Positions 34,911 through 46,780 of a stretch of DNA of 64,000 nucleotides are shown piece by piece. The notes beneath the pieces are model-generated. The model did not search any database and had not been told where the DNA came from. It saw nothing but the letters and a program-made list of their open reading frames with translations. Numbering within the stretch: the stretch's first letter is position 1; each line of letters opens with the position of its first letter. Origin of the DNA: Nautilus pompilius (taxonomy: Eukaryota; Mollusca; Cephalopoda; Nautilida; Nautilidae); assembly GCA_018389105.1 (NCBI GenBank), contig JACATO010000925.1, positions 620,001 to 684,000 on the forward strand, read 5' to 3'. The position numbers and the translations under genes are program-made.

Positions 34911-37667
34911 CATCCACTATCAACATGCTGTGAATAAAATGGCTTTGATGAAAACTTATGTTACTTAAATTGTAACCAAAAGATAGGTGTAGAACTACAC
35001 TAGTTAGTTCTGTATGAAGTTTGTACTCCAGCGGTAATTTATATCTACAAGAACAGAGCATCACATTCTTCTTGTTTTCCAATCGTGGTCATTTGCACAA
35101 TAGCATTTAATTTACATTGACTGAAAAAGATTCTGGATAATCATATCTTCCAACTTCAGTCTTTTGTAAACAAGTTGTTCCTTTGTGTTCCTATGTACTG
35201 AATTTAATTTGACCTAAAATTAACACAATACACTGAATGCCGCAATAACATCTGAACGTGGCTCATTTTTGTAACTAAAGGTTTGGCATCACATCAATTT
35301 ATTATTGATTCTCATAACATCTCTCATTTCTCATGATGCTGGATGCTCACACAAAGTCCAGTTGTGGTCATGTGGGTTTCTCAGCATTATTTGCATGTTA
35401 TATTATTATCAAGCAGTAGATGAGACTAATTTGTTTTAATAGAATGAGTGTTTTATGCTTTGGGTGTCTTTTGCTTCTGAAAACAGGCATGATATTATTT
35501 GTTGTACTTCACTTTACAATGCTTGATTAAAACAAGCAATTTATATGAATACAGGCTAAATAGCAGGAGTGGAGTTAAGCTAAATTCTCTTGGCTGGTTT
35601 TGAACTTTACCAGGCTTGGTTGGGGTGATGTATCTGCAGCATCATGTCTGCTTAAGAACAACACTGTGGTATAAAACGTTACGTAGAGCACTCACTGATA
35701 CAGAGTACTATTTCTCAGGGAACCACTGGCTCCTTAAAGGAGAAAACAGCTAAATCAGTAATTTTGGAGCACAGTAAATAAAATAAAACTTACTTTTTAA
35801 TTTTGAAATTAATAATAAAAAAGTTATATTCCAACCTTTACACTAACATACATGTCTTCATTCATTCATATGTGGAAATGTTATTTTGGAAGTTTAGAAT
35901 TGGATTTTAGTAGGATCAGCATTTGCAGGTGATTAATTTTGATCTAGGTCTACAGATAATATATTTTGATCATTAACTATTTTTCAAGACATACCTGGCA
36001 TATTTTACACAGTCAAGTGAACACGTGCTCAGTATAGTTGTTTTTCCAAAGCATGCAAATTTCATATTGAAGCTAAATAATACAGTAATAATGAAAAACG
36101 AATAACAGAAATAGTTACCATTGATATCTGCTTTTAACATTTCAGTCACAGTTACAGAATTTTAGTTAAATTTACAATCGTTTCAGTCATCCCTGGCATT
36201 ACATGCTGGAAAAAATACATTCTCACACTGATCAGGTTTGGTCATGCATGACCTGTGCTTTTGATATCTTAAAATGGCTGATGAATTCATTAGTTTGTAT
36301 GGACCATCAACAATTCTCCATGAAACTCTAATATGGGGGGGGGGCATTAAAAAAAACAAACAACAATTTTAAAAGTTCCAGTCCTTGGATATAATTCATA
36401 GAGAAAATCTCTCTCGTGGTTTAAACCTGTAGTTAATTACTGTCAAACTTGGAGGTAAAATCTCCAGATATTAGATCATTATCATAATTTATTGTGATGC
36501 GAAAATAAATGGCACTTAGAGGCACATGCATATTTTTCAATTAATGCATACTAAACTTATTCAGCAGGTTTGTAAATTATATTTTAATATTGCTAAAAAT
36601 GTCTTTTTTGGAGTTTTATGGGGGGGAAAAAATCCACAAAATCATGAAGAACAATCCGTTTACCAAGAGGACTTTGCTTGACAATTCCCAGACTTTTCCT
36701 ATGTATTCTGTTTTTCTCTCTCATTTTTAAAGTGTTGTTTCTGTCATTAGGTATATAGTTTGTGGCAGAATCATCCTGTAAACCATTGTATTTATTCTTT
36801 ATTTTGATGCTTTATTTAAATCACAACTTTTGCTCTCTTTATTAGAAAAGATAAACACAAATTATGGCTGGAAAAAAATATTTAAACTATATTTTTCACA
36901 TGCAACGGTATAAATCTTTGCAGTCACTGTCAGCATTCATTTCAGCAACTGGTGGGGCTGCTGCTGTTCATCACGATAGTTTTGAATTTCATCCTTATGT
37001 CTGTCAGGGCAGCAAAGGAGATTTGGAGTTCGATAGCAATACCAACCATTCAGAAAGGGATAAATGCAGTATGAAAAGCCTGTAATGGTGCCACTCAAAA
37101 CGATTTTGGTAAAACCACAGTGTGGAGGTTAAGAGGATTTTGACTTAACAGTTTGTGTGTAGTTGATCATCACTGGCTCAAAATGTCAGAGATGCTGGGA
37201 AAAGATTAAAGGGAATCTTCACCGGTTATTAGCTGTTACACTAAATGGCTGGGGTGGAGAAAGCCTGTAGCCGAAGCTCTGAACATATTTGCCGAGCACC
37301 TTTAATGCAGGATTAACAAATGTGGAAAAATTCTCCCATCACAATCACTGGACTAGTTAAGTTAATGTTGGGGAGAGGATTCTTCCTCTTTAATCTTGTC
37401 AGTTCAAAATTACCTTTTGTATTTAGTGTGTTTCATGAGTTTACTTTGAAATAACCACATGATCAACGTTCTCCAATCTTTGCTGTTGAATGTTTTTGAT
37501 TGTGAGATTTGCACAAAGGAAACTATAGTTTATCACCCATAGCAAATCAATCAACACAAAGCTTTAGTTACAGAATGAGCAGATAACTCTGCTTGATTGT
37601 AGAGAGCTTTTATTAATGGGTAACTTATTGTTGAAAGATCTTTCAGAGCCCCTACTTAAGTTTTATT
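34911..37667. other. Noncoding, mostly nothing recognised
   Basis: AT-rich sequence. Around 36985-37130 a frame reads IQKGINAV and later FGKTTVWRLR, faintly like a pogo/jerky DNA-binding region, but this is too weak to call. No other structure was seen. Confidence 0.5.
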
Positions 37668-37669
37668 TA

Positions 37670-39386
37670 TTGTAATTTCCAGTTATAAGACAAGACTCTT
37701 TTTTTACCAGAAATCTACGCCTTGTCTTATAATCCAAATCGACTTATATGTAGATAAATTTTTTAATTTCTTAATATTGAAAAAAAGAAAAAAAAATGTG
37801 CTAACCTTGAAAACTTGGCTATAAAGTTCATTTCAAACTACTTGGTGAACACCAGTTGGTTTTTTTTCATTTCAGTAGTACTGGTGTTCATTGTTCATTA
37901 AAGTATGCTTAATTATCCAGTCAGTATCAAGCCATTGCCATGTTGATCTTAATTGTGAGTATGAAAGCCCCTATTCATTTTCGAGATTCCCAAATAATTC
38001 CCACGCAATACCCTTTAAACTGGAAGTTGTAAAATTTGCCAAGGAAAATGGAGGGGATATGGCTGCTCATCATAAATATGGTATGAGTAGAAAAAGACTG
38101 CATCAGGTAGCACTGACGGTATCATGGAAACTGTCTGAGGGACTTGAAGAGAAGTTAGATAATATCAAAATGTCAGACGACATCAATATGGATGAAATAC
38201 TGCTAAAATTTGCTATTCCTATGAATGAAACTACAGGCAACAAAGGAAAAGGAAATTTTGACTGTCAGAACAAATGGGGCATGAAAAACTGAATTTTACA
38301 ATGGTGTTGGCTTGTAGTGCTGAATCCAGGAAGTTATCTGCCATCTATGGCACTATTTAAAGGAAAGATGGTGTCGAAGAATTTAGTGAGTCGCGTGATG
38401 CTGAAGATGAACCCAAAAGGGTGGATGGACAACAACATGATGAAGAAAATGACTGATTAAGTGCTACTTGTGTGGGCCTGGTGAATTTTTTTTCCGGACA
38501 AAGAAATTCATGCTAACTGTAGACTGCACATGCACATCTGTGAACAAGCAAAAGATACAGTGGCCATCTCAGGTATCATTCTGGGGGGGGAGGGAGGGGA
38601 GGATGACGAAATAATTACAGCCTTTGGACATTTCTGTCAGTAGATGCTTAAGTCTAAGCTGAAACAGATAAGGGAAGCGTGGATGTCCACAGGTGAACAT
38701 AATTTCACTAATTCAGGCCATTCCTACAACACTGTGGCACTGTGGATCGAACACGCACTGGGCAGTGTACTCCAGACGGCTATTACTAATGGCATTTAGT
38801 AGATTGGAGATGACTACACGGGGGGAGGGCGAGAGGAAAACTTTGCATCTAGTCTGCGCACTAAGCTTGCCGCTATCTTTCACTCAGACACTGGATATGA
38901 GTTATTCAAAGGCTTCTTTGGAGCTGAGTTAAGAATGAGGGCTTAGTAAGTAATAGAAGAATATAAATTGTGAACTTCTTTATTTATTATTCTATAAGTG
39001 TTATACTACTTGAAGGCTGTCTCGCATATCAGTACGTGCTATGAAAAACTATATTATGAGTTGAATATCTAAATTTTAATGTTTGCGGGGAATTTCACTC
39101 CGTGATTCAAAACACGTCAAAACTTTATTTTAACAATGAATTCAGAGGATTTGTTCACAAAGTAGTTCACTGATAAGTTCAAAACAGCTCATTAATATTC
39201 ATGAACACGGAAGTACCATGCACATCGTTGTTTGTTTTTGTTTTTTTTTTTGTTTTTTTTCTTTCTGTTTTTGCAAGACTTCACGCAGTGTTTTGGTCAA
39301 CTACCTTATCTAGAAGATAAGAAAAATGGGAAACTCAGCCTATTCGTCTTATACTTGCATTGACTTATAACCTGTAAATTACAGTT
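37670..39386 (+). mobile_element. pogo-like DNA transposon, decayed
   Basis: The left end TTGTAATTTCCAGTTATAAG follows a TA at 37668-37669. The right end read on the minus strand is ACTGTAATTTACAGGTTATA, so about 23 bp pair imperfectly; the exact right boundary is uncertain by a few bases. Just inside the left end, TTATAAGACAAG (37683-37694) and its perfect inverse CTTGTCTTATAA (37721-37732) form a subterminal hairpin, and related GTCTTATA and CTTATAA motifs lie at the right end. The interior carries a broken pogo-type transposase. Confidence 0.72.
37960..38560 (+). pseudogene. pogo-like transposase remnant with helix-turn-helix and partial DDE domain
   Basis: The frame gives AIPFKLEVVKFAKENGGDMA and AHHKYGMSRKRLHQ, matching the N-terminal psq/CENP-B-type helix-turn-helix (x-FKLEVV-x-[FY]A-x-ENGN-x-AAA-x-x-[FY]GV). 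After a large deletion of the second DNA-binding part, INMDEILLKFAIP with NETTGNKG matches the NMDET-x-L-x-F-x-MP-x-N-x-T-x-x-x-KG block, keeping the first catalytic Asp. PGSYLPSMALFKGK and NPKGWMDNNMM follow the LPPMVIFK and GWMDEEGM blocks. LLVWAW occupies the place of LLVWD-x-F, so the second catalytic Asp is lost. Stops occur at 38290 and after it. Dead copy. Confidence 0.72.
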
Positions 39387-40985
39387 GCTCTGTGGCCTTG
39401 GATCATCTGGGAATGCCCTGTTCTTGAGTACCTACCTGTAGGTTGTTCAGGCTGAAAGACTTCTACAAAGCCTCCATAGCTTTCTTATTCTGAGCCTGAT
39501 TCCTATAAAATAAAAGCACCCTTTTTGTAGATGCATAATGGGGTTCAGGTCAGGTGAATAGATATTGGTCTGATGTCATATGATATGAAATTTTTCTTTT
39601 ACTTTGTTGCCTCGTTTAATTATAAAATTTGGCTATTTATATTACCGTCTTATATCTATCATTCATTTTATGTATAAATAATACTTATAAAGTTTGTTTT
39701 TTTTAAGTACATTCACTTGTTACCTGAAAACCTCTGTAAATGAGATCCAGACTATTATCTAACAGAGAGTTAAGAGATAATGTAGAGAGACAAAGGCCTT
39801 GTGTTTCTGAGTATAGACAGTGGACTGTTTACTTTTACTGGCTAAATATAACATGATAAGAATTGGAACAATCTGTAACTGTCCAGCATCAGCAGAAAAG
39901 AACTTGTCTGCAGTGAGCTTCATGATAACAGATTCAAAAATTGAAGCTCCCTTGTTTAAAGGTTTTATTCAATTGCCTGAATTTTCCATGGTTTGAATGA
40001 CAGCACTTGTTACCTAGCAACAAGCAAACCAGCAACCATAACCTATCAGCCATTTCCAGAAGCCATACCTAAGAATGTTAACTTTAATCTATTTACATGT
40101 GAGAATAAAATCAATCTCTTTAACTGCTGTTCATGTTATCATCTTTTACCATAAAATGAAGTTTTCAGATCCATATATTACATTCACTTATCCATCTTTG
40201 TTTTTTGGATGGGTATTCATTTTTTGTTCCTTTCAAAAACAAATTAACTAAATATTAACTTTTTATGTGCTGAAAGTCAGCAAAAAGACTTTTCCTTTAA
40301 GGTTATTGGTTAGAGCACAATCATTGCTTTGTGGTAACCGTGATGGATATTCTTCAGAAAGATTGAATTGTTCTCAGTAACCTGGAATATGACCCATGAA
40401 TCTGTATAAGAATGGTTTACCATGACCAGATTCATAATTTGTGGGCCAGCTATAACCACCCCACTCAGGGAATTCTGACCTTATTTCATAACAGTTTGAA
40501 ATTTAGTTGTTTTCCCCACTTGGCAATTGCTGCCTGTTCTACGGGAAAGGTCTGGAACCATTGTACATGCAATAAGCTTAAAACTGAACATTGAGCAGGG
40601 ATAGACATTTCTCAGTAATATTTGTATAAGCATAACAAACAAGTTGGGTATAAATGGAAAAGGTGTTTCAATTCCCTATACATATATTCTCACAGTATAG
40701 CGTATAAGTGTTGTGTGATGTCTTAATTACTTTATATAAAATACTGCATAAAATAATTCTTATATTTAATATGGATTTAAATATAATTGGCTTATATATA
40801 TTAATATAGGTGAAAGGATATAGAAACATGCATGACACACACACACACACAAATAGCTTAATATTAAATTTATGAAATAACTACAACAAACTTAGTTTCT
40901 GCCAGCTGTACTGATAGCAATGTTCACCAGTCATTTGGCTAGTACATTTGAGTTATCATAGCATTATCATCATGATTGTCATAGA
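39387..40985. other. Noncoding, one microsatellite
   Basis: AT-rich; an (AC)n tract lies at 40835-40851. Nothing else was recognised. Confidence 0.6.
40835..40851 (+). repeat. (AC)n microsatellite
   Basis: Eight AC units after CATG. Confidence 0.9.
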
Positions 40986-40989
40986 TAGT

Positions 40990-43030
40990 GTCTACTGAGC
41001 TGGCCACTTTCTACATTTTCCTCCAGTGTTGTGTTAAGAGCAGTTTCATACAAAATGTCTTCCAACACTGGCAGGATGACACCTTTAGTCCAGTCATACT
41101 CAAGATTTGGATATGCACGACGCATGTTTTTTTCCATAAATGAATTTAGTAATTGACTCAGAACATGTAGCTTCAGTGATGATCAACATGGTGGCAAGAA
41201 ATTCATATTGATTCTGTCATCGTTAGAATGTGGTGGACCTGACCACCTGTGGGGTTTCTGCTTGGTCTAGTCATAGGCACAGTTTGTTCACATCTGTGTA
41301 TAATGTTTTACCATACAGACATCAACTATGTCAAAGTATACATTCTGCTATTGTTGGTTACCATAATACAAAAGCAGAATGAACACATCAGTGTTGGGTG
41401 ATCAAACAGGATTTGTATATTAGCTTCTTGAGATGAGAGACCTTTCTACTGTGATGCCATCAGTTGTATAAAGGAAATACAGCTTTCCCACGGGCAAAGA
41501 AAACCTATAACCCTGGAGTTGTATGACTTAGTTCTCCTTTTGCTCCATTGACAGAAGTAGTCTGATCAAGTTAGTGTTGTTGTTATCTGAATGGCAGCAC
41601 ATTTATTATTTTTTTGGCAGCTTCATTGATGGGCCTTATACCAGGTATTCATACATTGATCCTTGTCCCCTTTCAGCTGATTTAATTGAATTGATCTTTT
41701 AAAGTCCAGTCTGTTCTCCTGGGGCAGAACCATGAGGACTTTTTCAACTAACTCTTCAAATGTCTCAAGCAGAGCACTGAGTGACTGCAGTAGGGTGATC
41801 CTGTCAGCAATGTATGGATCCAGGTCAGTGTCATCTTCAAGCTGATACATAAGCTAGGCCTTGCTGACTTTACTGAAAAGTTATCTGGTGTAGCTGACAC
41901 CTTTGAAACAGGAACTAGTGAATGCAACAACAGTATCTTCTGCAGACTGAAGTTATTCTCTTTGGAGATAATGTGCCATTGTCTAGAGAGGTGGTAATGT
42001 GCTCTCACTTGGACAGCCTTCATCTTCAAAGACTTTTGCTCTTTTCTCTTTTCAAGAAAACCATCATCTTGAGGTTCTGCATTTTAAGAGATGTGTGAAA
42101 TTTCAGAGATTTATCAACGGCTCTTTGAACAAAGGTTTCAAATTTCTTCAGCCTTTAAGAAATTATTTGCAACTTTAGCTGGAGCTTGTGTGCCAGATTA
42201 AAAACATAACAAACCACTTTTAGTTTTAACTTTAAATGGATTGGTGAAATTTTGGAAGGTGGCCATTAGCAACTCAAGATCTGTCTCGTCATACTAATTT
42301 TAGATGGTCATATGACCTTTTGTGCCATGTTTTTGTAACCATTCGTGCCAACCATTTTCAATTTGGAAGCTGCAGTTGGTTGGGTAGTTTTTGCTAAATC
42401 CAAAGTATGCCTTCTCTGGATTCTGCATGGTGATCAGTTGTACATTCAAATGTCAAGTCAGCAAGATTTCTTGATGCCGAGATTTCTGATTTGGCAACAG
42501 TGGACATGCAGTTTCTCAGCAAACTGACCCAGCTCCTGGGTGAGTATATAACACTGACATTGGTACTGCCTCTCATATCTTGTACAACTTTCAAGAAAGG
42601 CCTTCCCATCAATGGAATGCACTTTAGTTAGTTTTCTGAATGTGTTAGATAAGTCTTTCCATGGCTTCTAAGGTGCATTTGTGTACACCCATTGCATCCT
42701 TTTAATTCTTTCCAGTCAAAACTCTCAATGGTTCTACTGGCACAAACACCCCTGACTCAATTACTATGTTAGCGACAACAATGTGTCGTGTAGTAGAGCA
42801 GATTGTGTGGAATAACATTCTTGAACTGAAGTGAATAGTGCCAAGCTGGTACATATGCTATTTTGGCAACTGTACGGATAAATGTTGCAATTGTGTATTG
42901 TTGAGTTACAGATCTGTTAGCTCTCTGACACACTTATAACAAATGCTGAAATGTGGAGTTCTCTATAATAGACGAATTGACAGGAGTAAACTGCCTCACT
43001 TCAGTGATGGAATATTCCCAGGGGCAGATA
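40990..43030 (-). pseudogene. Decayed member of an uncharacterised multicopy invertebrate family with nuclease-like motifs
   Basis: On the minus strand, from 43030 downward, a long protein can be followed through frameshifts. Blocks in order: SVTQQYTIATF and HYSLQFKNVIPH; VIESGVFVPVEPLRVL and MGVHKCTLEAMERL; ADLTFECTTDHHAESREGIL then GFSKNY; FQNFTNPFKVKTKSGLLCF; ISKENNFSLQKILLLHSLVP; LETFEELVEKVLMVLPQENR; VFFARGKAVFPLYN; PNTDVFILLLYYG near 41361-41397; LPPC, YPNLEYDWTKGVILPVLEDI near 41040-41110. From memory this order matches a large family of uncharacterised proteins, repeated many times in cnidarian and mollusc genomes. In that family an E-E-A-D motif, a SPDTDV motif and a CDTT motif suggest a PIN/FEN-type nuclease fold. 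Here SPDTDV is HPNTDV and E-E-A-D is not visible. Function of the family is unknown to me; the copy is dead. Confidence 0.65.
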
Positions 43031-44956
43031 CAAGGAACAATGAATAGAAGTTTAAAAGATACTTTTATGGTAAGAATACATAAAGTACATCAGATGCATA
43101 ACATAGTTCAGGTATGACATGGTTTCTGCATATAATTACAGGTAAACTATAACACAAAAAACCTTTCCACTGGTACCTCATGGTTTATTGTATGGTAGAA
43201 TTGGGTTGATAAAATGAACTATTTATCCTATCTCCACCTTTAGTTTCAAGCATCGTTAATGATGCTGGTTATAATAAACCACAAAAATTTGATGAAATCA
43301 AAACTCCTGGGTAGTAAGTAACTGAATTTTATTTATGTATTTTATAAGTTTCTTTTAAAAAAAAAAAGCAACAGCATAGGTCTGGACCAGAAGGTGACTC
43401 TGGCTAGCAAGCTGAGTGTTGGCTAGCCTGAAATGGAGACTTGGGCAAAGCAAAAGGATTACCTTGACTTATTTCAAACATTTGTATTACATTAGCTCAA
43501 TTTCTATGTTGATCAAGTTTCGTGAAAATTTTTTTTTTAAAAAAAAATTTGAAAGTATGAGAGATATCTAGTTTAGTATGGACCATTTGGCCTTTGGCCA
43601 GAGAATTTATTCTGCGTTGTTTAGGCACTAAATATTTCTTGATTAGCATTTCTGGACCACAGTGCATTAGGTATCACGAAGAACACAGTAATTATTACTA
43701 TTATTTAATCTTTTTATTTTGGTGGAGGGCTTATGAAGAAGATCAATAACTAGTAGAGGTTTTCAAAATATTTAGGGATTTAGAACATGTGACCAACTAC
43801 AGATTCTTTTTTGGCTCTCTACAGTTATAAATGCAAGGGTTATAAGTAAAAATGGTGAAAGTATCAAAGACTTTTCGACCAGGAAATGGTTACACGCTGT
43901 GTTTAAGGATGAAGAAGCCTGCGTTTTGGCTTCATTGATGGAAAAATGTTGTTCATTTCAATGCCCACTCTTCACTTTTTCCTTCTATTTTTTTTATTAC
44001 TCATTTATTAACTAAGCCATTAATAATCAAAATAAAAACTTAGAGGAAATTTTTATCTCTAAGTCTAAATCGGAAATTGTGGCATCAAGATTCATCACAT
44101 CTTTTATAGACTTAAAACCGAATACATAGGATTCCAAAGAACGCTTAACTGAAATGAGCACGTCTTTGTGCTACTTTTATTTCTTTTAATGTATCGTTGT
44201 TTTCATTTCTTCTTTTCCCCCTAGTTCACAGATCTCTGTTTTTCCTTTTAAACGTGCAAACTCACATTATTCGCAGTGCATTTTTTAAATTAAAAAAACT
44301 GCAGTTAATAATAATGTGGGTTCTTAAAGGGCTGATTATCCCACCCACCCCCCACCACCTTGCAGTTTTTTTGCTAATTGAAAAGGCTAAAAGAAATTAT
44401 ATTATTTGTTGCTGGTGAAGAATTACCAGAAAATATATCGTTCTTTCCGATAAAAAGAAAAGAAAAAAAAAAAAGGCAAGAGGGAAAGGGGGGGGTGGGG
44501 AAATACTCGCTTAAACAAGGTTTTAATGTTGCTTTCTAATGTTGAATATTCTCAGCAGATTTATGTGATCATCGGATAAGATTGACTTAGGAAAATGGCA
44601 TAGTTACAAGATGGTAGCAAACTTTACAAGGATACTAATCTATGGCGGCTTCTTCTCCTGCCTGTGACATTATTTTGGCCTAAGTTTCTTTGCATCTCCT
44701 AAAGTATGCTGCCAAACTTTCTGGGCATGTTTCAGATGTGTACAGAAGCAGGCATCAATCTTTTGGCATTGTTAGAAATGGAAAAAAAAAAAATATTTTT
44801 TTTTTTTTTTTTTTGATAATTTACAGGACACGTGTCCATGATTAAAACTTTCAGAAATTGTTTCACTATCTGTTGCCTCTGTTTCTTTATCATTATATTT
44901 TTTTTCTTTTTTTGTGAGCATATAATGATTTCTTGGTAATTGTTGTCTAATTATAT
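43031..44956. other. Noncoding, upstream flank of the psmd1 exon
   Basis: AT-rich, with inverted A/T runs near 43530-43550 and 44781-44814. No other exon was recognised. Confidence 0.6.
44781..44814. repeat. Adjacent poly-A and poly-T runs
   Basis: Twelve A, then TA, then about eighteen T. In RNA this would fold into an A-U hairpin about 145 bases before the psmd1 acceptor. Such runs arise easily by slippage. Confidence 0.9.
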
Positions 44957-44958
44957 AG

Positions 44959-45075
44959 GAGGCCATCAACCTTCTGGAGCCAATGACTAATGATCCAGTT
45001 AACTATGTCCGCCAGGGGGCACTGATAGCATCCTCTTTTGTGCTCATTCAGCAGAACGAAGTTACCTGCCCGAAG
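44959..45075 (+). CDS. psmd1: Internal exon of 26S proteasome regulatory subunit PSMD1/Rpn2
   Basis: PSMD1/Rpn2 is the large proteasome/cyclosome-repeat scaffold in the base of the 19S regulatory particle; it acts in nucleus and cytosol in ubiquitin-dependent protein breakdown. The exon reads 39 codons without a stop, starting [20 protein letters not shown] and ending [10 protein letters not shown]. This matches the late part of the animal PC-repeat domain almost residue for residue, differing from my recollection of the vertebrate protein mainly in the stretch after the ALIAS motif. A TATATAG acceptor (AG at 44957-44958) precedes it and a GTAAGA donor follows at 45076. The length is 117 bp, phase 0 on both sides, so it is a complete internal exon rather than a processed copy. 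A T-rich run lies about 145 bp upstream. Neighbouring exons (the ..AGTGNK side and the VNQFRQLYSKV side in vertebrates) were not found by eye in this window. The open frame continuing past 45075 is intron read-through. Confidence 0.96.
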
Positions 45076-45699
45076 GTAAGACTATTAAAATTCTTTGATG
45101 TTGTCATTGATGGACATGTGCACATGACCTTTAATGCCAGCCACGTTTTCTATTTGACATCAGCTTGATGCTACAGCAAATAGATGTTCCTGTTTATGAA
45201 TTCCTGAATCTTTATGGGTTTGATGCTTAAAACAACAAAAAAATATGTTGGTATGAAGCATGATATCCATGAATACTCACTCCTCTTTACCTATCTTAAT
45301 AACTCTGTAAAGGATTAAGTAGTTAGATTTTGGTAATACTGTATATATAATCTGTAACATATAAATGGGCTAGTAAGGTTTATAAATGCTCATAATATGA
45401 AAGCATTGGCATATTAATCGATTAAGTTTGTTACTTTTGTGAATTCATTTCCAATCATTATCTTGCAGCACATCTCAGAATTTTGCAATTTTCTTTGAAT
45501 GCTGTTTTCATTTAGTTCTTCCTTTGTACTGATCATTAGATTTGATTATTTAATTCAGCATTTATTTCTCTCTTAAAGAAAGATTTAATTTGGAAAAAAA
45601 ATTGTGTGAAAAGCATCAACCAATGAAAGTGAGATAAGTTTATTGTTTGTTTTTTTTTAACTGACTAAATATTAACAGAGAAGAAAATAGAGGGTTAGT
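45076..45699. other. Noncoding, donor flank of the psmd1 exon
   Basis: AT-rich intron-like sequence after the GTAAGA donor; nothing else was recognised. Confidence 0.6.
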
Positions 45700-45836
45700 G
45701 TGGACTTCAGAAGTGTGGGGGTGTTAATTTGAAGTACAAATGTTTTTGGATTGTCCAGGTGTAGCCTGACCTGGGTTTGACCTGTGGGCTGCTAATTTTT
45801 TTATCAGCACTTCAGCCCACTACATCACCAGGAACC
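45700..45836 (-). repeat. tRNA-derived SINE
   Basis: On the minus strand the sequence starts GGTTCCTGGTGATGTAGTGG. It carries an A-box-like TAGTGGGCTGAAGTG (45822 to 45808) and a B-box-like GGTCAAACCC (45782 to 45773), about 40 bases apart as in tRNA genes. Between them TGCTGAT and ATTAGCA pair around an A-rich loop, like an anticodon arm. After the B box CAGGTCAGGCTACACCTGG continues into a tail that fades near 45700; no clear poly-A or target duplication was defined. It is too altered to be a functional tRNA gene. Confidence 0.65.
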
Positions 45837-46780
45837 GTGACGTCATTTGAAATAAAACTTTGGTAGTGGCCATTACCATAAAATACCGCAATGGTTTTTT
45901 TTTATGAATAATTCAGATATTTCAAAAGAAAGTTATTGATAAAATCTGCATGTGACCAAAAATAAAAAGTTTCAAACACGCAGCAGGGTGTTCACAAAGT
46001 ATGCTATTGTATAGTCTGGTGTCGGACGGACATGTCTTGGATTTGATTTCAGTGATTCTATTTTACATGTGTCAGCTGCTTGTCTGGACAAATAGTTACA
46101 TCTAATAACTCCTACATTATGCTCACCTGTTCTGATTTTGGAGAATGTTAAAACAACCAGAAGCAGGATGGTAGGGAAGAGGGAGTAACATGGAAAGAAG
46201 AAAAGTTTGTTTGCATCACACTGTTTTGGAAGACAATGAAAGTTTGTACACAAGTGAATTTTTTTTAATATTGTTATTAATGGTTTTATTGGAACCATGT
46301 TGAACCATTGCAAATAGTGAACTATGTAGAATTTGCCATTAAAAGCATGAATTTGCTAACTTCACCTGGTAAATATTACTCTTTCCATTGGTGGATGCTT
46401 TGAAATAATGCGCTTGCTCTTGTTCGCTTATGTCAGGACAACTTTCAAAGCTATGGATTTTTTTCTCAGCTATTGATACTTTTTTGCTCTGACTTTCTTG
46501 GCATATTATTATTATTGATTTCAGAACTCTGAGTAACAGTGATCTCTTTCTTTTTTTCCTTTTATAAACCAAATTTGTAAAATTTTCAATTGCCTCACAA
46601 ATGGCTTTGTTGTTCTGTCATAAATGTGGAAGACTGCATTTTTTTTGGACAGACAAATGTGGCGAACAGAGAGCAACAAATATAGATGGAAAATATTGTT
46701 GGGAACATACAGCTTGGCCTAATTACAGTTGCTTGTAGAATTAGTAAAATTTGTGTATACTATTGCTATTTCAAGATTTA
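45837..46780. other. Noncoding, nothing recognised
   Basis: AT-rich. The minus-strand open frames at 45972-46313 and 46339-46572 match nothing known to me. Confidence 0.55.

Larger units (their letters stand above)
1..44958 (+). other. Probable upstream intron of psmd1 (part), full of transposon remains
   Basis: No upstream psmd1 exon was recognised in this stretch, so the simplest reading is that all or most of it is intron ending at the AG at 44957-44958. It holds simple repeats, a minisatellite and at least eight transposon-derived segments listed separately. An undetected short exon, or other genes nested in it, cannot be excluded without alignment to transcripts. The intron assignment is inference from the exon position. 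Confidence 0.5.

Noticed and set aside
36985-37130. Faint pogo/jerky DNA-binding resemblance (IQKGINAV, FGKTTVWRLR)
   Set aside because: Only two short matches, no terminal repeats and no DDE blocks nearby that could be linked to it.
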